Shown piece by piece: positions 22,485 through 33,008 of a stretch of DNA of 64,000 bases. The DNA is from Pyricularia pennisetigena (Eukaryota > Ascomycota > Sordariomycetes > Magnaporthales > Pyriculariaceae): the NCBI RefSeq assembly GCF_004337985.1, contig NC_043744.1, positions 6,213,189 to 6,277,188 on the forward strand. The letters run 5' to 3'. A model generated the notes under the pieces. That model ran no database searches and was not told the DNA's origin. It worked only from the letters and a program-made list of their open reading frames with translations. How positions within the stretch are numbered: position 1 is the first letter of the stretch; each line of letters begins with the position of its first letter. A program made the translations under genes and the position numbers.

Positions 22485-24741
22485 ATGATCACAGCCCAGT
22501 TACGGGAGGCTCTACAGGAGGCTGTGGTTATGTGCTCAGAGAGATGCCTCTATCAATCCGCAAAATGGTTCGTCTGCCTTGACCCGTCTGAATGGTCGGC
22601 GCTGACACACAAACGTAGGGCCGCAGAACTTCTCAGTGCCATCCCTCCAGATGCCAATGACGCAGACCCGGAAGGCGACCAAAGCCGCTTCATCTCTCCA
22701 GGTTTCGCCCGTAACCCAGACCCAACAGAGGCAGCCCTTGAAGCTGCCGAATTCAACAAGTACCTGCTCGCCAAATCCTTCTTTGACTGCAAGGAATTTG
22801 ATCGATGCGCCGCCGTCTTCCTCCCAGACTCTCTACTCGCTGGTCTAGTGCCTACGACCCGAGCTGAAGACAATGTACCATCGGCAACCGCGTCGACAAA
22901 AGACCAAGCCAAGCCTCCTTCCACGCAAGCTTTGCGTCCCCAAGATTTACCAGAGCTCAGCCAGAAGAGTCTGTTTCTTGCACTATATGCCAAGGTGATC
23001 TCGGGCGAAAAGCGCAAGGACGAAGACGCCGAGATGGTTATGGGCCCTCATGACCTCGGTACCATCGTAAACAAACAGCTGCTTCCTGTCAGCAACTACC
23101 TAGAGCAATGGTTCAATAGGCGGTCGAATGAGGACGGATACACCCCAGGGAGTCAGGGGTGGTTGGAGTACTTGTGAGTGAGCCATGCGATGGCAATCTC
23201 TGGCGACATGCTGACATGCCTTTTAGATACGGTATGGTTTTAGCCAAGTCAAAGAGTGAGGCCGAGGCGATGGAGTGGTTTATCCGCAGCGTTCATTTGT
23301 TCCCCATGAACTGGGGCTGCTGGTTGGAGATGACTTCACTCATATCAAGGGTAGCAGATGTAAGTGAACTCGGCTCGCGCGCGCCTTGTCTTGGTGCTAA
23401 CCAATAGTCTGCTTCTAGCTCAACGCCATATCACCTCAGTTGCCGCAGAACATAGTGTCGTTCATGTTTCACCTTCACACGTCGTTGGAGCTTTACCAGC
23501 AGGGACCTCAACTCGCCCACTCGTTGGAGGAGCTTTTGAAGCTCTTTCCCACGTCTTCTTTTCTCCTAACCTGCAGGGCATTGCTGGAATATCACAACAA
23601 AGACTTGACTCTGGCCGAGCAACACTTCAGTACGCTTCTAGCGCTTCATCCCCATCGGCTCGACTCCCTAGATCACTATTCCAATATTCTCTACGTGCTC
23701 AACTACCGGCCTAAACTAGCATTCCTAGCCCATCTTTGCTCGTCGGTGGACAAATTCCGACCGGAATCATGCGTCGTTGTCGGCAACTATTACTCTTTAC
23801 TGTCGATGCACGAAAAGGCTGTGCAGTACTTCCGACGAGCTTTGACGCTGGATCGATCCTGTCTTTCGGCCTGGACCCTGATGGGTCATGAGTACGTGGA
23901 ACTGAAGAACACGCATGCTGCCATAGAGTCGTATCGCCGAGCCGTCGACGTCAATCGCCGCGACTACCGTGCATGGTACGGTCTTGGACAGACATACGAG
24001 GTGTTGGAAATGCACACATACGCGTTGTGGTATTACAAAAAGGCAGCCGGCCTCAGGCCCTGGGATGGCAAAATGTGGATGGCGGTGGGCTCTTGTCTGC
24101 AAAAGATGGGTCGCGAGCGAGATGGGATCAAGGCGCTCAAGCGTGCTCTTCTGGCTGACTCGTCATACGAGACTGGCTCTGGATCCGGACTGGGAACCGC
24201 CGGAGCAAGCGGGAGCTTTGCCGCTGGGGGTCTCGATAGAACCGGTGCTCTCCACATGGACCCTGAAGTTCTGTTGCAAATCGCCAACATGTACGACAAT
24301 CTGGGAGAGCTGGATGAAGCTCGTATGTACATGGAGCTGTGCGTCTCTCAAGAAGATGGAGGAGAGGAGGATGACATGGCCGGGTTAGGAAATTCGATCA
24401 GTATTCACAGGGACGCCTCGGTGGGCGGGTCAGACGACGACGAACCGAGGCCAGAGGGCAGCAAGATGAACACAGCACCGGTCGTGGGTGGCGGTGGAAC
24501 GGGCGTGACGCCTGCTACAAGCAAGGCTCGTATGTGGCTGGCCCGCCACGCCCTGGAGTATGAAGACTACGCCGAAGCGCATAGACTCGCCACAGAGCTA
24601 TGTCAGGATGGTGTGGAGGTCGAAGAGGCCAAGGCGCTCATACGTGAGGCACGGACGCAGATGGATCTCGCGCAGGCTCAAGGAGACGGAGCAGGCAGTG
24701 GTGGCGCCATGTCGCGCACACCTCAGCAGGCCAGAGGCTAG
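22485..24741 (+). CDS. CDC23: Anaphase-promoting complex subunit 8 (Cdc23), TPR protein
   Basis: Exons 22485-22567, 22619-23173, 23227-23359 and 23419-24741 (introns 51, 53 and 59 nt), 697 residues. The subunit is a TPR scaffold of the APC/C ubiquitin ligase that drives anaphase and mitotic exit. The N-terminal APC8 domain is clear (LREALQEAVVMCSERCLYQSAKW joined across intron 1 to AAELLSAIP). TPR repeats follow from the YLYGMVLAKSK segment onward, best seen in AWTLMGHEYVELKNTHAAIESYRRA and AWYGLGQTYEVLEMHTYALWYYKKA. The C-terminal third has a Gly/Ser/Asp-rich insert, then a last TPR-like part (ARHALEYEDYAEAHRLA). The stop is TAG at 24739-24741; the frame stays open for 203 further codons behind it. 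Confidence 0.93.
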
Positions 24742-25353
24742 AAGCCACGATACCAGCGCGAAGATTCGGTTGATAGGTTTCAGCTGCAGCAGAGTTACCT
24801 GGAGGTTCATCTGGAGACTATTCAGTCATTACAGATTCTTGAAGAGGTATCGTCAATCAACGATAATCTCCGGGATCTAGCGATCGCGCGCCCCCCTCAT
24901 CAACTGAGGGGAGATGCGCCGGTGTTTGTTAGTCGCGTTAGCAACCCGAGCGGCATGCACCTTAATACTGAGCCCGACGAGCCTGTCAGTCCGCGGCGAC
25001 GCCGTCCGCGAGCAGCTCGCGACACGCAGTCAGCCAGCCATCGACCCCGGCAGAGAGCATCAGGAGATATGCAGGGTCATCCAGACGCTTTGGGCGGGTG
25101 GGCAGAACACATTCAACTCGAAAGACGGAATCGTGTACAGAGAGAACAACAGCATCAACAATGGCTGGAGACATTCGATCTTCAAATTGGGCGACAACCG
25201 ACAGAGTTGAGAATGTCTGAGCGGCCTGTCAGACAGCAGCGGATGGAAGCGGGTAATAACAGCCAATCGACTTCAGGGCCACCATCATCTAGAACCAGAA
25301 CAAGGGCCGCAAGAGCGCGGTCGGGATCGGCAGCTACGACGATGCTTCGATGA
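24742..25353 (+). other. 203-codon stop-free extension in the APC8 frame behind its TAG stop
   Basis: Directly after the APC8 TAG the same frame runs without a stop until TGA at 25351-25353. The predicted segment looks protein-like: a helical, Gln/Leu-rich start (RFQLQQSYLEVHLETIQSL), an Arg-rich stretch, a second helical part (WAEHIQLERRNRVQREQQ) and a Ser/Arg-rich end. It has no family I recognise. The first in-frame ATG is at 24955, which would give 132 residues. It may be a readthrough or alternatively spliced extension of APC8, a separate gene, or chance. Confidence 0.35.
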
Positions 25354-26481
25354 ATACGATGATGGACCCAATATCATATGCGCACGGTAGCCGGTATACC
25401 ACGTTGACAAAAATCGTTATATTCTACTTGGCTGTAAGCTTGGTGTGGTCAAACAATCATGCGGATGGTGTTATTGTCGCAGGAATGACGTATACGCGGC
25501 TCGGGTTTGGGAGGGATTGGGTGGTGGTTTGTTGGGGACAGGGCTATACCCCGCTTCCTCACCCCTGCAGGGAGTAGTAACACGGCTTGCACGGTAGTGT
25601 GAGCTGTTGTGTTGGGCTATTATTCCCTTTGGCGAGGACATCAGATGACGTTCAAGAATTGTATGGTCAGCATTACTGCAGTCTAGCCGTTGAGGACTAC
25701 TGTACGCTGCTGTTGTCGTGGTCTTGGCACGGCAGATGAGGTGTCGTTGCGATCTTGGTCCTATTGACGCTGTTCTCAACCACTTGTATCGTTTTCTGTC
25801 TCTGTCACGACCCATCCCCGTGCATTCGTTGGCGCCAGTTGCGGATCGGTGGGCTAGGCAATCAGGCACACATTGATGCATTTGCATAATATGGGAGTTC
25901 TTTCTGGGCTTATTCTAGGCCTCTGAGCGCCTATTGCATGCCACATTTCTCGTTCTTCATAACAGCCGCTCTTCTCCCCTTCCAGCGCCTCCAAAGTCGG
26001 CTTGATGATTGTGATTGCTGGGCTGACGGGCTGGGCAGTGGAGGTGAGCCCAACGCATGCAGGTCGGGACTCGGCCTCATGGGGTATGCATAATTCGCGG
26101 GCTTGCATTGTTTCCTTGCTGCGTTCGTTATCATTGGCTAGATGTCTACGGGGGTTGTGGTTCAATTTCTGTGCGCCGGAGATTGTAGTTACATTTCGTA
26201 TGTTTAATGGGGCACAGTTCACATTGGAGGTTTTGCGCTTTGCGTTGTCCCGTCTCCTGTATTAGTCTGGAATACTCCGCCAGGCGAGTTCTGAATGGCA
26301 TTCGGCCAAAATTTGGTCAAGTCTGATCATATCAAATTTATATTCTGCAGCGGGGACTGAAGGAGTGCAGTCGCCGGTCAAAAGGGTCTGCAGTGAAAAT
26401 CAATGAACCCCGGATTTCTTTTTTCACTACCGTAAGCTGTGTTCAGTATCTTGTAGCCTTTGTGAAGTAGCAAATCTTGGA

Positions 26482-26521
<40 letters not shown>

Positions 26522-26901
26522 TCACAAATGTTCGGCTGGGAAAGCAGAAGCCCAACCAAAACGGGTGGAGCGTATTAGTATAATATAATTAGATTATATT
26601 GATCAACGAGACTAGTCTCGGATAGAAGGTGCGTGCAGCGTTGTTAAAAAAAGGGGCCTGGAATCACGGCCCCTGCTTTGTCCAAAGGTACACCAAGCTC
26701 TCGGACAAAGCCAGTTCTTTTCCCCCACAGGCCGGTGTGCGTACCAGCCATATTCTACAAACAAAAGGGAGCGTCGCAAGGAGAAAAAAAAGAGAAGGAA
26801 AGATTATGGGATAGTCTGACCTCCCAAACAAAAGAGCGGTACCTCCATAAAGGTAGATTGACGAGAACCACCTCTCGCCGGAAAGTCGGGGGGTTTTTTT
26901 T
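25354..26901. other. Intergenic, 1.55 kb
   Basis: A 75-codon plus frame at 25350-25577 (ATG overlapping the previous TGA) has one hydrophobic stretch but no family. The rest is non-coding in appearance and holds a 33-nt T run. Confidence 0.5.
26485..26517. repeat. Poly-T homopolymer, 33 nt
   Basis: Uninterrupted T run downstream of the proline-rich gene's stop. Confidence 0.9.
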
Positions 26902-27932
26902 TTAAATCACCAGTGCGGCGACGGCGAGCATACCGCCGAGGCCGGCGCCAAAGCGGGCGGCAGCTGCGGTCGGGATTGGCGGCGGTGTGGTCTGCGCAGG
27001 TGGCGATGGCGGCGGCAGCGTGCTGCTGCTCGGCGGAGGTGGGGGAGGAGGAGGCAGCGTGCTGCTTGGGGGAGGCGGGGGAGGAGTGTGAGACGACGGA
27101 GGTGGTGGTGGAGGAGTGTGAGACGGCGGAGGTGGTGGTGGAGTGTGAGATGGTGGAGGCGGCTTGGGAGTATGCGATGGAGGAGGCGGCGGAGGAGGAG
27201 TGTGAGACGGCGGAGGTGGTGGAGGCTTGGGCGTATGAGTTGGCGGCGGCTTAGGGGTGTGCGACGGAGGAGGAGGCGGCGGCGGCGGGTGGCTCGACTC
27301 CGTTGTGCAGGGGGTGGTCTGCGGTGGTGGTGGAGGCGGCGGGTGGCTGCTCGACGTCGTGCACGGAGTGGTCTCCGGTGGTGGTGGTGGTGGAGGCGGC
27401 GTATGGCTACTAGAAGTAGTGCACGGGGTGGTCTCCGGGGGCGGAGGTTTCGAGGTGTGCGGAGGCTTGGTCGTGGTCGACTCGGTCGTGGGCGGCTTGG
27501 TAGACGACTCAGTCTCACAAGGAGTAGTCTCGGGCGGCGGAGGAGTGTGAGACTTGGTGGGCTTGGGCGGCTTGGTCACAGACGTCAGGGTGGTTGGTGG
27601 GTACGTCTTGACGGTGCTCGACGGAGGGGGAGGAGGGGCCTTGGTCTTGGTGGGCTTCTTCTTGGTGACGGTCACGGTCTTGGTGACGGTGACTGTGCAG
27701 GGCTTAGTCACGGTGTAGGTGTGGCCGCCGTTGATGTACAGGGTCGGCTCCTGGCTTGGGTGTCAGCAGCTGTTTGCGATTGTTTGGGCCAAGGCTGGAT
27801 GGCGGTGGTTATAAGTGGCCTTACCGGGATATAAGTCTCAAAGACGGTCACGGCAGTCTCGAGCTCGAATTCTTCCTCGGCCCAAACCAGAGCTAGAAGC
27901 CCGGCGAGCGAGTACACAGTCGAATATCTCAT
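26902..27932 (-). CDS. Secreted proline-rich, probably GPI-anchored cell-wall protein
   Basis: Exons 27932-27825 and 27750-26902 on the minus strand (74-nt intron, GTAAGG...GCCAG with a GCTGAC branch, phase 0), 318 residues. A signal peptide (MRYSTVYSLAGLLALVWA) is followed by a short acidic part and a TVTVTKTVTVTKK segment. About 200 residues of low complexity follow, made of Pro runs (up to eight) separated by SHTP, KPP and regularly spaced ETTPC-type units that contribute single cysteines. The C-terminus (ARFGAGLGG, then a hydrophobic tail ending VI) fits a GPI attachment signal. Such proteins are usually extended wall mannoproteins; no enzyme is predicted. The repeat keeps several other frames, including the opposite strand, open; those are shadows. 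Confidence 0.82.
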
Positions 27933-28464
27933 CGCTGTGCTCCCCGAAGCAAGTCTTGTTTATGTTTGGAACGAAGGTGGATAGCGAAAGTGTAGAACAA
28001 CAAAAGTGTTCCAAGCGACTGTTGGCCTACCAAGTCTCCTTCAACGAACGATGGAGAACTAATTCATTTAAAAAAAAAATCTCACAAGAAGGCGGGCATG
28101 ATGAGATTTATACACAAGAGCAGCATGGCGTGTGCTGGATGAGTGAGAGCCGCCTCTGGCCGCGGCTATAGTGGTCGTATTCCAGCTGCATATCGTCCCT
28201 GCAAGCGGCCGAAATCGTCTAGAAACAGAAGGGATTTAGACCGATGACGAAAGCCGGAAAGCTGAAAGCAATACAAGAGCCAAGAAAAAAATGCTACTGG
28301 GTTGGCCACTAACGCGACCAGAGTGGAAAGGGGCGTCATTGGTGATCTTCAGGAGCAACATTGGCAACCTGGAGAAGAAATCATCCACTGCACATCCCCT
28401 GTCCTTGGCTATAGCCTTTGCCCTGCCTTAAGTTGCCAAGCGGTATACCTCATCAGGCCTGGAC

Positions 28465-28465
<1 letters not shown>

Positions 28466-28502
<37 letters not shown>
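28466..28502. repeat. Poly-T homopolymer, 37 nt
   Basis: Longest homopolymer in the window; its length in the assembly is uncertain. Confidence 0.9.
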
Positions 28503-28936
28503 CAAAGACTATGCATGCGTAGTATGACAAAACCCAACACGAGCCCCAAGTCTTTTTCAAGGTGTGGGTGATGATCTGTCTCTGCTATGTTTTCCAAATA
28601 CGAGCTTCTTGGCCAACCATTCCCATCTTTGCCGGACAGAGTGGTGTGGATGATCCACACGCACTTGAAAAGCCCGTCGAGAGCAAAGGCGAGTCTCCCC
28701 ATTGGGCCGATCACTGGCTCGGTTGCCCGTTTTGGTAATCAAGCTACAGCCTGCATATTCGCAGCTATGTAAGGGCCAGTAGAAGGCTTGGAGGGTTCTG
28801 TCCAGGGTTCCCCTCATTTTTCTTTTCTTTCTCTCAAGAAGAAGAACCACGTCAGAGACGCCACGTCTGATTGGTCCAGGCTGACAGGGAAATAAATGAA
28901 GATGAGCAGAGGGTATAAGAAAGTGAGAAAAATGAC

Positions 28937-28965
28937 AAAAAAAAAAAAAAAAAAAGAAAAAAAAA
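28937..28965. repeat. Poly-A tract with single interruption
   Basis: About 18 A residues, one G, then nine more A residues. Confidence 0.8.
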
Positions 28966-30123
28966 GTGGCCGGGAAGTTGCGCGCCCAAGACTTCTCCTG
29001 TGTATCCATTTCTTGCTCGTCATCAACGCGGCTCGTTATAGCGCCGGACAAACAAGTCCCACGATATCACTTGTTGATTCTCCATAGAAAATAAAAACGA
29101 AACGAGGCAAACAGCCGCACCTGAGTTGGAAACGATGGTGAGGAAAAGGGGTCTTTGATAAGAAAAAATCAAAAGTACAGGATCGATTTATCAGGGTCTT
29201 GGCTGGGCAACAAGGTGAGGCATTTTATCAAGAAACAATACGCAAAAGTAAAGACAGAAATCCGGATTCCGACCCGTTGAGCTTACCTTGCAGTACCTAC
29301 AACAAAAACCTCTGGACGGAACGTCACATTTCAAGGTGGGGTAGTAAGCAGGTCCGGCCGCTTTTGTCGGCCAGGCTAGAGCCAAGACGATCGATCCTTG
29401 AGATCATCTCCACGTCGGTCGACACTTTAAAGTGTAAGCAGTGGTAAGACTTGTGACCTGATATGGGTTAGTTCAATCTTTAAAAAATCTCGTCAGCTGG
29501 GTTCTTCAGCCTAATTAGCAAGTAACAACAGGGCTGGACTAGACGAGACTAGTGCTAGATTATTCGAGCTGCAGATATGTGTGTCTTGACGATTACAGCT
29601 TGTACATGTCTAGCTAGTGCATCAGCTAAGGATCACGTGTTGATTTTTTTTTTTTTTTTAATTACTCTTTGCTACAGTAATTTGCCTATAGAGAGATCAT
29701 GGAGATATATAAAGAAAGAAAGAAGAAAAAAAACCACATAGAAATCTAGGGTCGGATTTGAAATTGGCACATCAAGACTAACCAAGCATCGAAACGCGCT
29801 GGTTGATTGTTTGATTCATGTACATAAGAGATGGTAAAAGTCAAGCAGGCAAAAAAACAAGCCGCAAACTATCAAAAAGAAAACAAAAACAAAAACCATG
29901 ATTGCTTTGTCAAAAAGTAAGCATTGGCCTTGTTTCAATCCGTCAAACCGGCGACGGAGGGCTTTTGCTTTTCCCCCCCTTTTCAGAAGCGAAGATGAAA
30001 CAATGAATTTCCCCGTTGCGCAACCTGGGCAACGAAATCCCGGCATCTCCTCAAGTTCCAGCCTCCAAAGTCAGATGCGCGCAATCCTATCGGTACAGAG
30101 CTCTGCCCTACTCCACAAACATC

Positions 30124-31238
30124 TCAATAGTCGTAAGTAGGCACCTCGGACGGCACCGCAACGGTCGGGGTGGCGACGGGAGGTTCCGAAAACGTGGGAG
30201 ACACGGGAGGGTGAGGAGGACCGGTCGGCCTGGGAGGACGCGGGGCGCCCGCTGAGGGAGGCGAAGTAGCAGTCGGCATAGGCGGGTGCAGAGTGCTATC
30301 CGTGGACGGCCGCGGTGGCTGAGGGCGACCGATCGGGGGCCGGGGCCGACCTACCGGAGGACGAGGGTGGCCCATCGGAGGCCGGGGGCGACCGGTCGGG
30401 GGTACAGGTCGGCCAGTGGGCGGGGCAGGCAGATGGGTAGGCACGCCGGTCGGCGGAAACGACAAGCCGGTGCCTGGCGGATACGGCAAACCGGTAGGGA
30501 GGCCAGTGGGCAAATCAGTCGGCAAGTCAGTAGGGAGACCAGTGGGGTGGTCGGCCGGAAGATCAGTCGGCAACGCAGTGGGCAAGTCAACAGGGAGATC
30601 GGTGGGCAAATCAGTTGACAAGTCGATCGGGAGGCCAGTGGGGTGGTCGGCCGGAAGATCAGTCGGCAAAGCAGTTGACAAGTCGATCTGGAGGCCAGTA
30701 GGCAGGTCGGTAGGAAGACCAGTCGGCAAAGCAGTGGGCAAATCAGTTGGCAGGTCGATAGGGAGACCGGTGGGCAAGCCAGTAGGCAAGCCAGTAGGCA
30801 AGCCAGTAGGCAACCCAGTAGGCAACCCAATAGGAAGACGAGTGGGTAGACCAATTGGCAAGCCAGTAGGCAACCCAATAGGGAGTCGTGTAGGCAAGCC
30901 GATAGGAAGACGAGTAGGCAGTCCAATTGGCAAGCCAGTGGGCAACCCGATAGGAAGGCGAGTGGGTAAAGCAATGGGCAAGCCAGTGGGCAACCTGATA
31001 GGGAGACCGGTGGGCAAGTCGAAGGGCAAGTCGACGGGGAGAGCAGGCTGGCCAGCATCCTCCTGGGGTTGAACAAGTCCCTGGCCGTTTCGGCAGTCTC
31101 TGTCAGCGCATGCAAAAAATCAGGGACCGATGCCGTCGGGATTATAGCATGACTTACATTGTTCCTGACGTCGGGGATAGCAGCGCCCAAAACAGTGGGC
31201 CCAAGGGCAAGGCCAGCCCAGAAGATGTTGGAGATCAT
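30124..31238 (-). CDS. Secreted LPxx tetrapeptide-repeat protein with PPTGRP-rich C-terminus
   Basis: Exons 31238-31158 and 31080-30124 on the minus strand (77-nt intron, GTAAGT...GGCCAG, phase 0), 345 residues. A signal peptide ([20 protein letters not shown]) comes first. After the splice comes [19 protein letters not shown], then about 45 tandem tetrapeptides of the type L-P-[T/I/V]-[G/D/R/A] (mainly [16 protein letters not shown]). The C-terminal third consists of [13 protein letters not shown] and related units and ends VPTYDY. No GPI tail is seen. The coding choice rests on the clean splice and the natural C-terminus. If the intron is kept, translation runs without a stop into another frame of the same repeat, rich in CPLAC-type units, to 30351. 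Function unknown; an extended wall or extracellular protein is likely. Confidence 0.72.
30490..31060 (-). repeat. Tandem 12-nt repeat array encoding LPxx units
   Basis: Degenerate 12-nt unit (plus strand like GGCAAGCCAGTA or GGAAGACCAGTC), often arranged in 24-nt pairs. The unit is a multiple of three and poor in stop triplets, so five of the six frames stay open across long parts of it. Confidence 0.85.
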
Positions 31239-33008
31239 GTTTTCCGATTGAGAGTCAAAGACCTGCAGAGACGTGGATGATCGGGAGGGTTGCTGCTGCC
31301 TGAGCCGAAGATGTGTAGAGCAGGTCATCGAGGTGAGAGGGCATTTCGCCCTTTATAGACGTGTTGGCTGAATCCAGATGCAAAGTGATTGATCATGAAA
31401 AAATGATGCCGAGATACTCTGATGGCAGAGACATTGCCACCAGTACTGAATGTCAACAACCCACTGAATTTCGACCCTGAGATTGTACCATATGACGCAC
31501 CCATGTTAATACCTCAAAGGATAAGCTTGGCTAATACAATGTCCAATGTTCTAAGCCAAGGACCCAGTAATATCTATCGGGAAAAATCTCAAACAGGAAG
31601 CTTCGGGACTTTGTTCTCGACATGGAAATCTCCTAGGCACGCATGCGGCTGAGAAGGTGAAAAGCCAAGTCCAGGGACGACGATGAGATGTAAAAAAATA
31701 AATTCGTGGAATATATTAATGAGGGAAACCGTGCGCGTTGTTTCCCCATTTGGTAGCTCTAAGTTGCTTTTCCATGTACTAACAAGCAGGCCTTGCATCA
31801 AGAACTGCTGGGATAAAGATTGGCGACGGAGATTGTTTCGCCGGTCCAGGATGGCGAAGCGAATTTTGACGACATCCCTCAGCTTCACCTCACCCGCTCG
31901 GATGTTGGCAAGCTTCAAAGTTGTGGCCACAGTTCTGCAGGCAAGTTGTCGCATCAAAAGTCGGGCAGGGAGCAATGAATGTTTTCTCTTTCATCATGAC
32001 AAGAAGACTAGGAACATACTTAGAGCAACCTAATGCACTCAAATGACAGTGAGTCAGTCCACTTTGCAGAAGCCTTCTGAAGATATCTCGAAGCCATTAT
32101 CTCCCTCGCAAGTGGCAAACCTTACCCCTAGACAACGCGGCCCCGACAAAGCAGCAGTCCAATGCCACAGCCTGACATGTAATACCAACTGGCACAATCC
32201 TGTGATATCAGAATAAACTAGTGACAAGGGTTTGCGACGATCGTTGGTTCGCCATCGACCGGAAACAACTGTAAACCGGATGGTGACATGGCGCCGCTTG
32301 CCGTCTTGGCTACTCGTCAAATATACCAAACTTGGACAACGAGGGCTTTTGGAAAATCGAAAAGAGGTAGCAGCGCGAACGAGAAGCTTTGGTGGTTCAA
32401 GACCTCGGCTCGCTAATCTGAAAACCTGGTAAACAAGCTCATCCCGATTGGTGGAAGCGGCATTCGCATGTCTCGCCAGTTGCCAAGTTTGTGGGAAGTA
32501 GAGTGGATGGAGGAACCGGTTCGTGCCTGGCCACTGCAGATCATCAAATCAAGACTCGATAGTCCATCTTGTAATATAGGCAGATGGTGCGCCGTTAAGG
32601 GCGACAAAAACAACAAAAATCGACTTCCGAGACGGGTGCGCACCCGAGCGGGACAAGCTTCCGGTACTCTTAGATTACCTGCAGGCTTTCGAGATCGAAC
32701 TGCCGCTTCGCCGATATGCCGTAATCTTGTTGCTCGCAAATCATTGATTGTGATGATCGGCCATGGTGCAAGCAGGTATCGAGGGCGGATCCTAAAGGGT
32801 GATCAGTCGAGGTCGGAGTAGGTGGCGCGCACCCATACATGAGAGATTATATCATGGGCTGCGAAAACAGGAACAATAACCAGACAATCAAGCCTCCGCG
32901 TAAAGATATACTGACATGATAATTAATCCCATACATCATGAACATGGCTGTTGGCCCAAACCCAATAACACCCCATCACAAAGAAAACATGTACAAACAA
33001 TGCAAGAA
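31239..33008. other. Intergenic, 1.77 kb
   Basis: Promoter of the LPxx-repeat gene at one end and the MCM5 3' region at the other. Several frames of 90-128 codons exist on both strands, but they lack ATG starts, domains or splice logic. Nothing firm. Confidence 0.5.
31351..31357 (-). promoter_or_regulatory. TATA box for the LPxx-repeat gene
   Basis: TATAAAG on the minus strand, 113 bases upstream of the ATG at 31238. Confidence 0.5.

Larger units (their letters stand above)
27933..30123. other. Intergenic, 2.2 kb
   Basis: Contains a 37-nt T run (28466-28502), a long A-rich run (28937-28965) and smaller T/A tracts near 29647 and 29724. No protein-like frame over 100 codons has an ATG and a recognisable feature. 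Confidence 0.55.

Noticed and set aside
24922..25353. Frame starting at GTG 24922 as a stand-alone gene
   Set aside because: GTG is not a normal nuclear start; the frame really begins behind the APC8 stop at 24742 and is reported as that extension instead.
27088..27834. 248-codon Arg/Trp-rich plus-strand frame opposite the proline-rich gene
   Set aside because: Produced by reading the proline repeat backwards (RRRW and similar); the minus strand has a signal peptide, a clean splice and a GPI-like tail.
30416..31072. 218-codon [10 protein letters not shown] repeat frame on the plus strand
   Set aside because: Repeat shadow of the LPxx array; no signal peptide, no good start context.
32600..32720. 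tRNA-like impression (GAGATCGAACTGCC) in the MCM5 3' intergenic region
   Set aside because: The putative T-stem does not pair and no acceptor stem or anticodon arm could be drawn.
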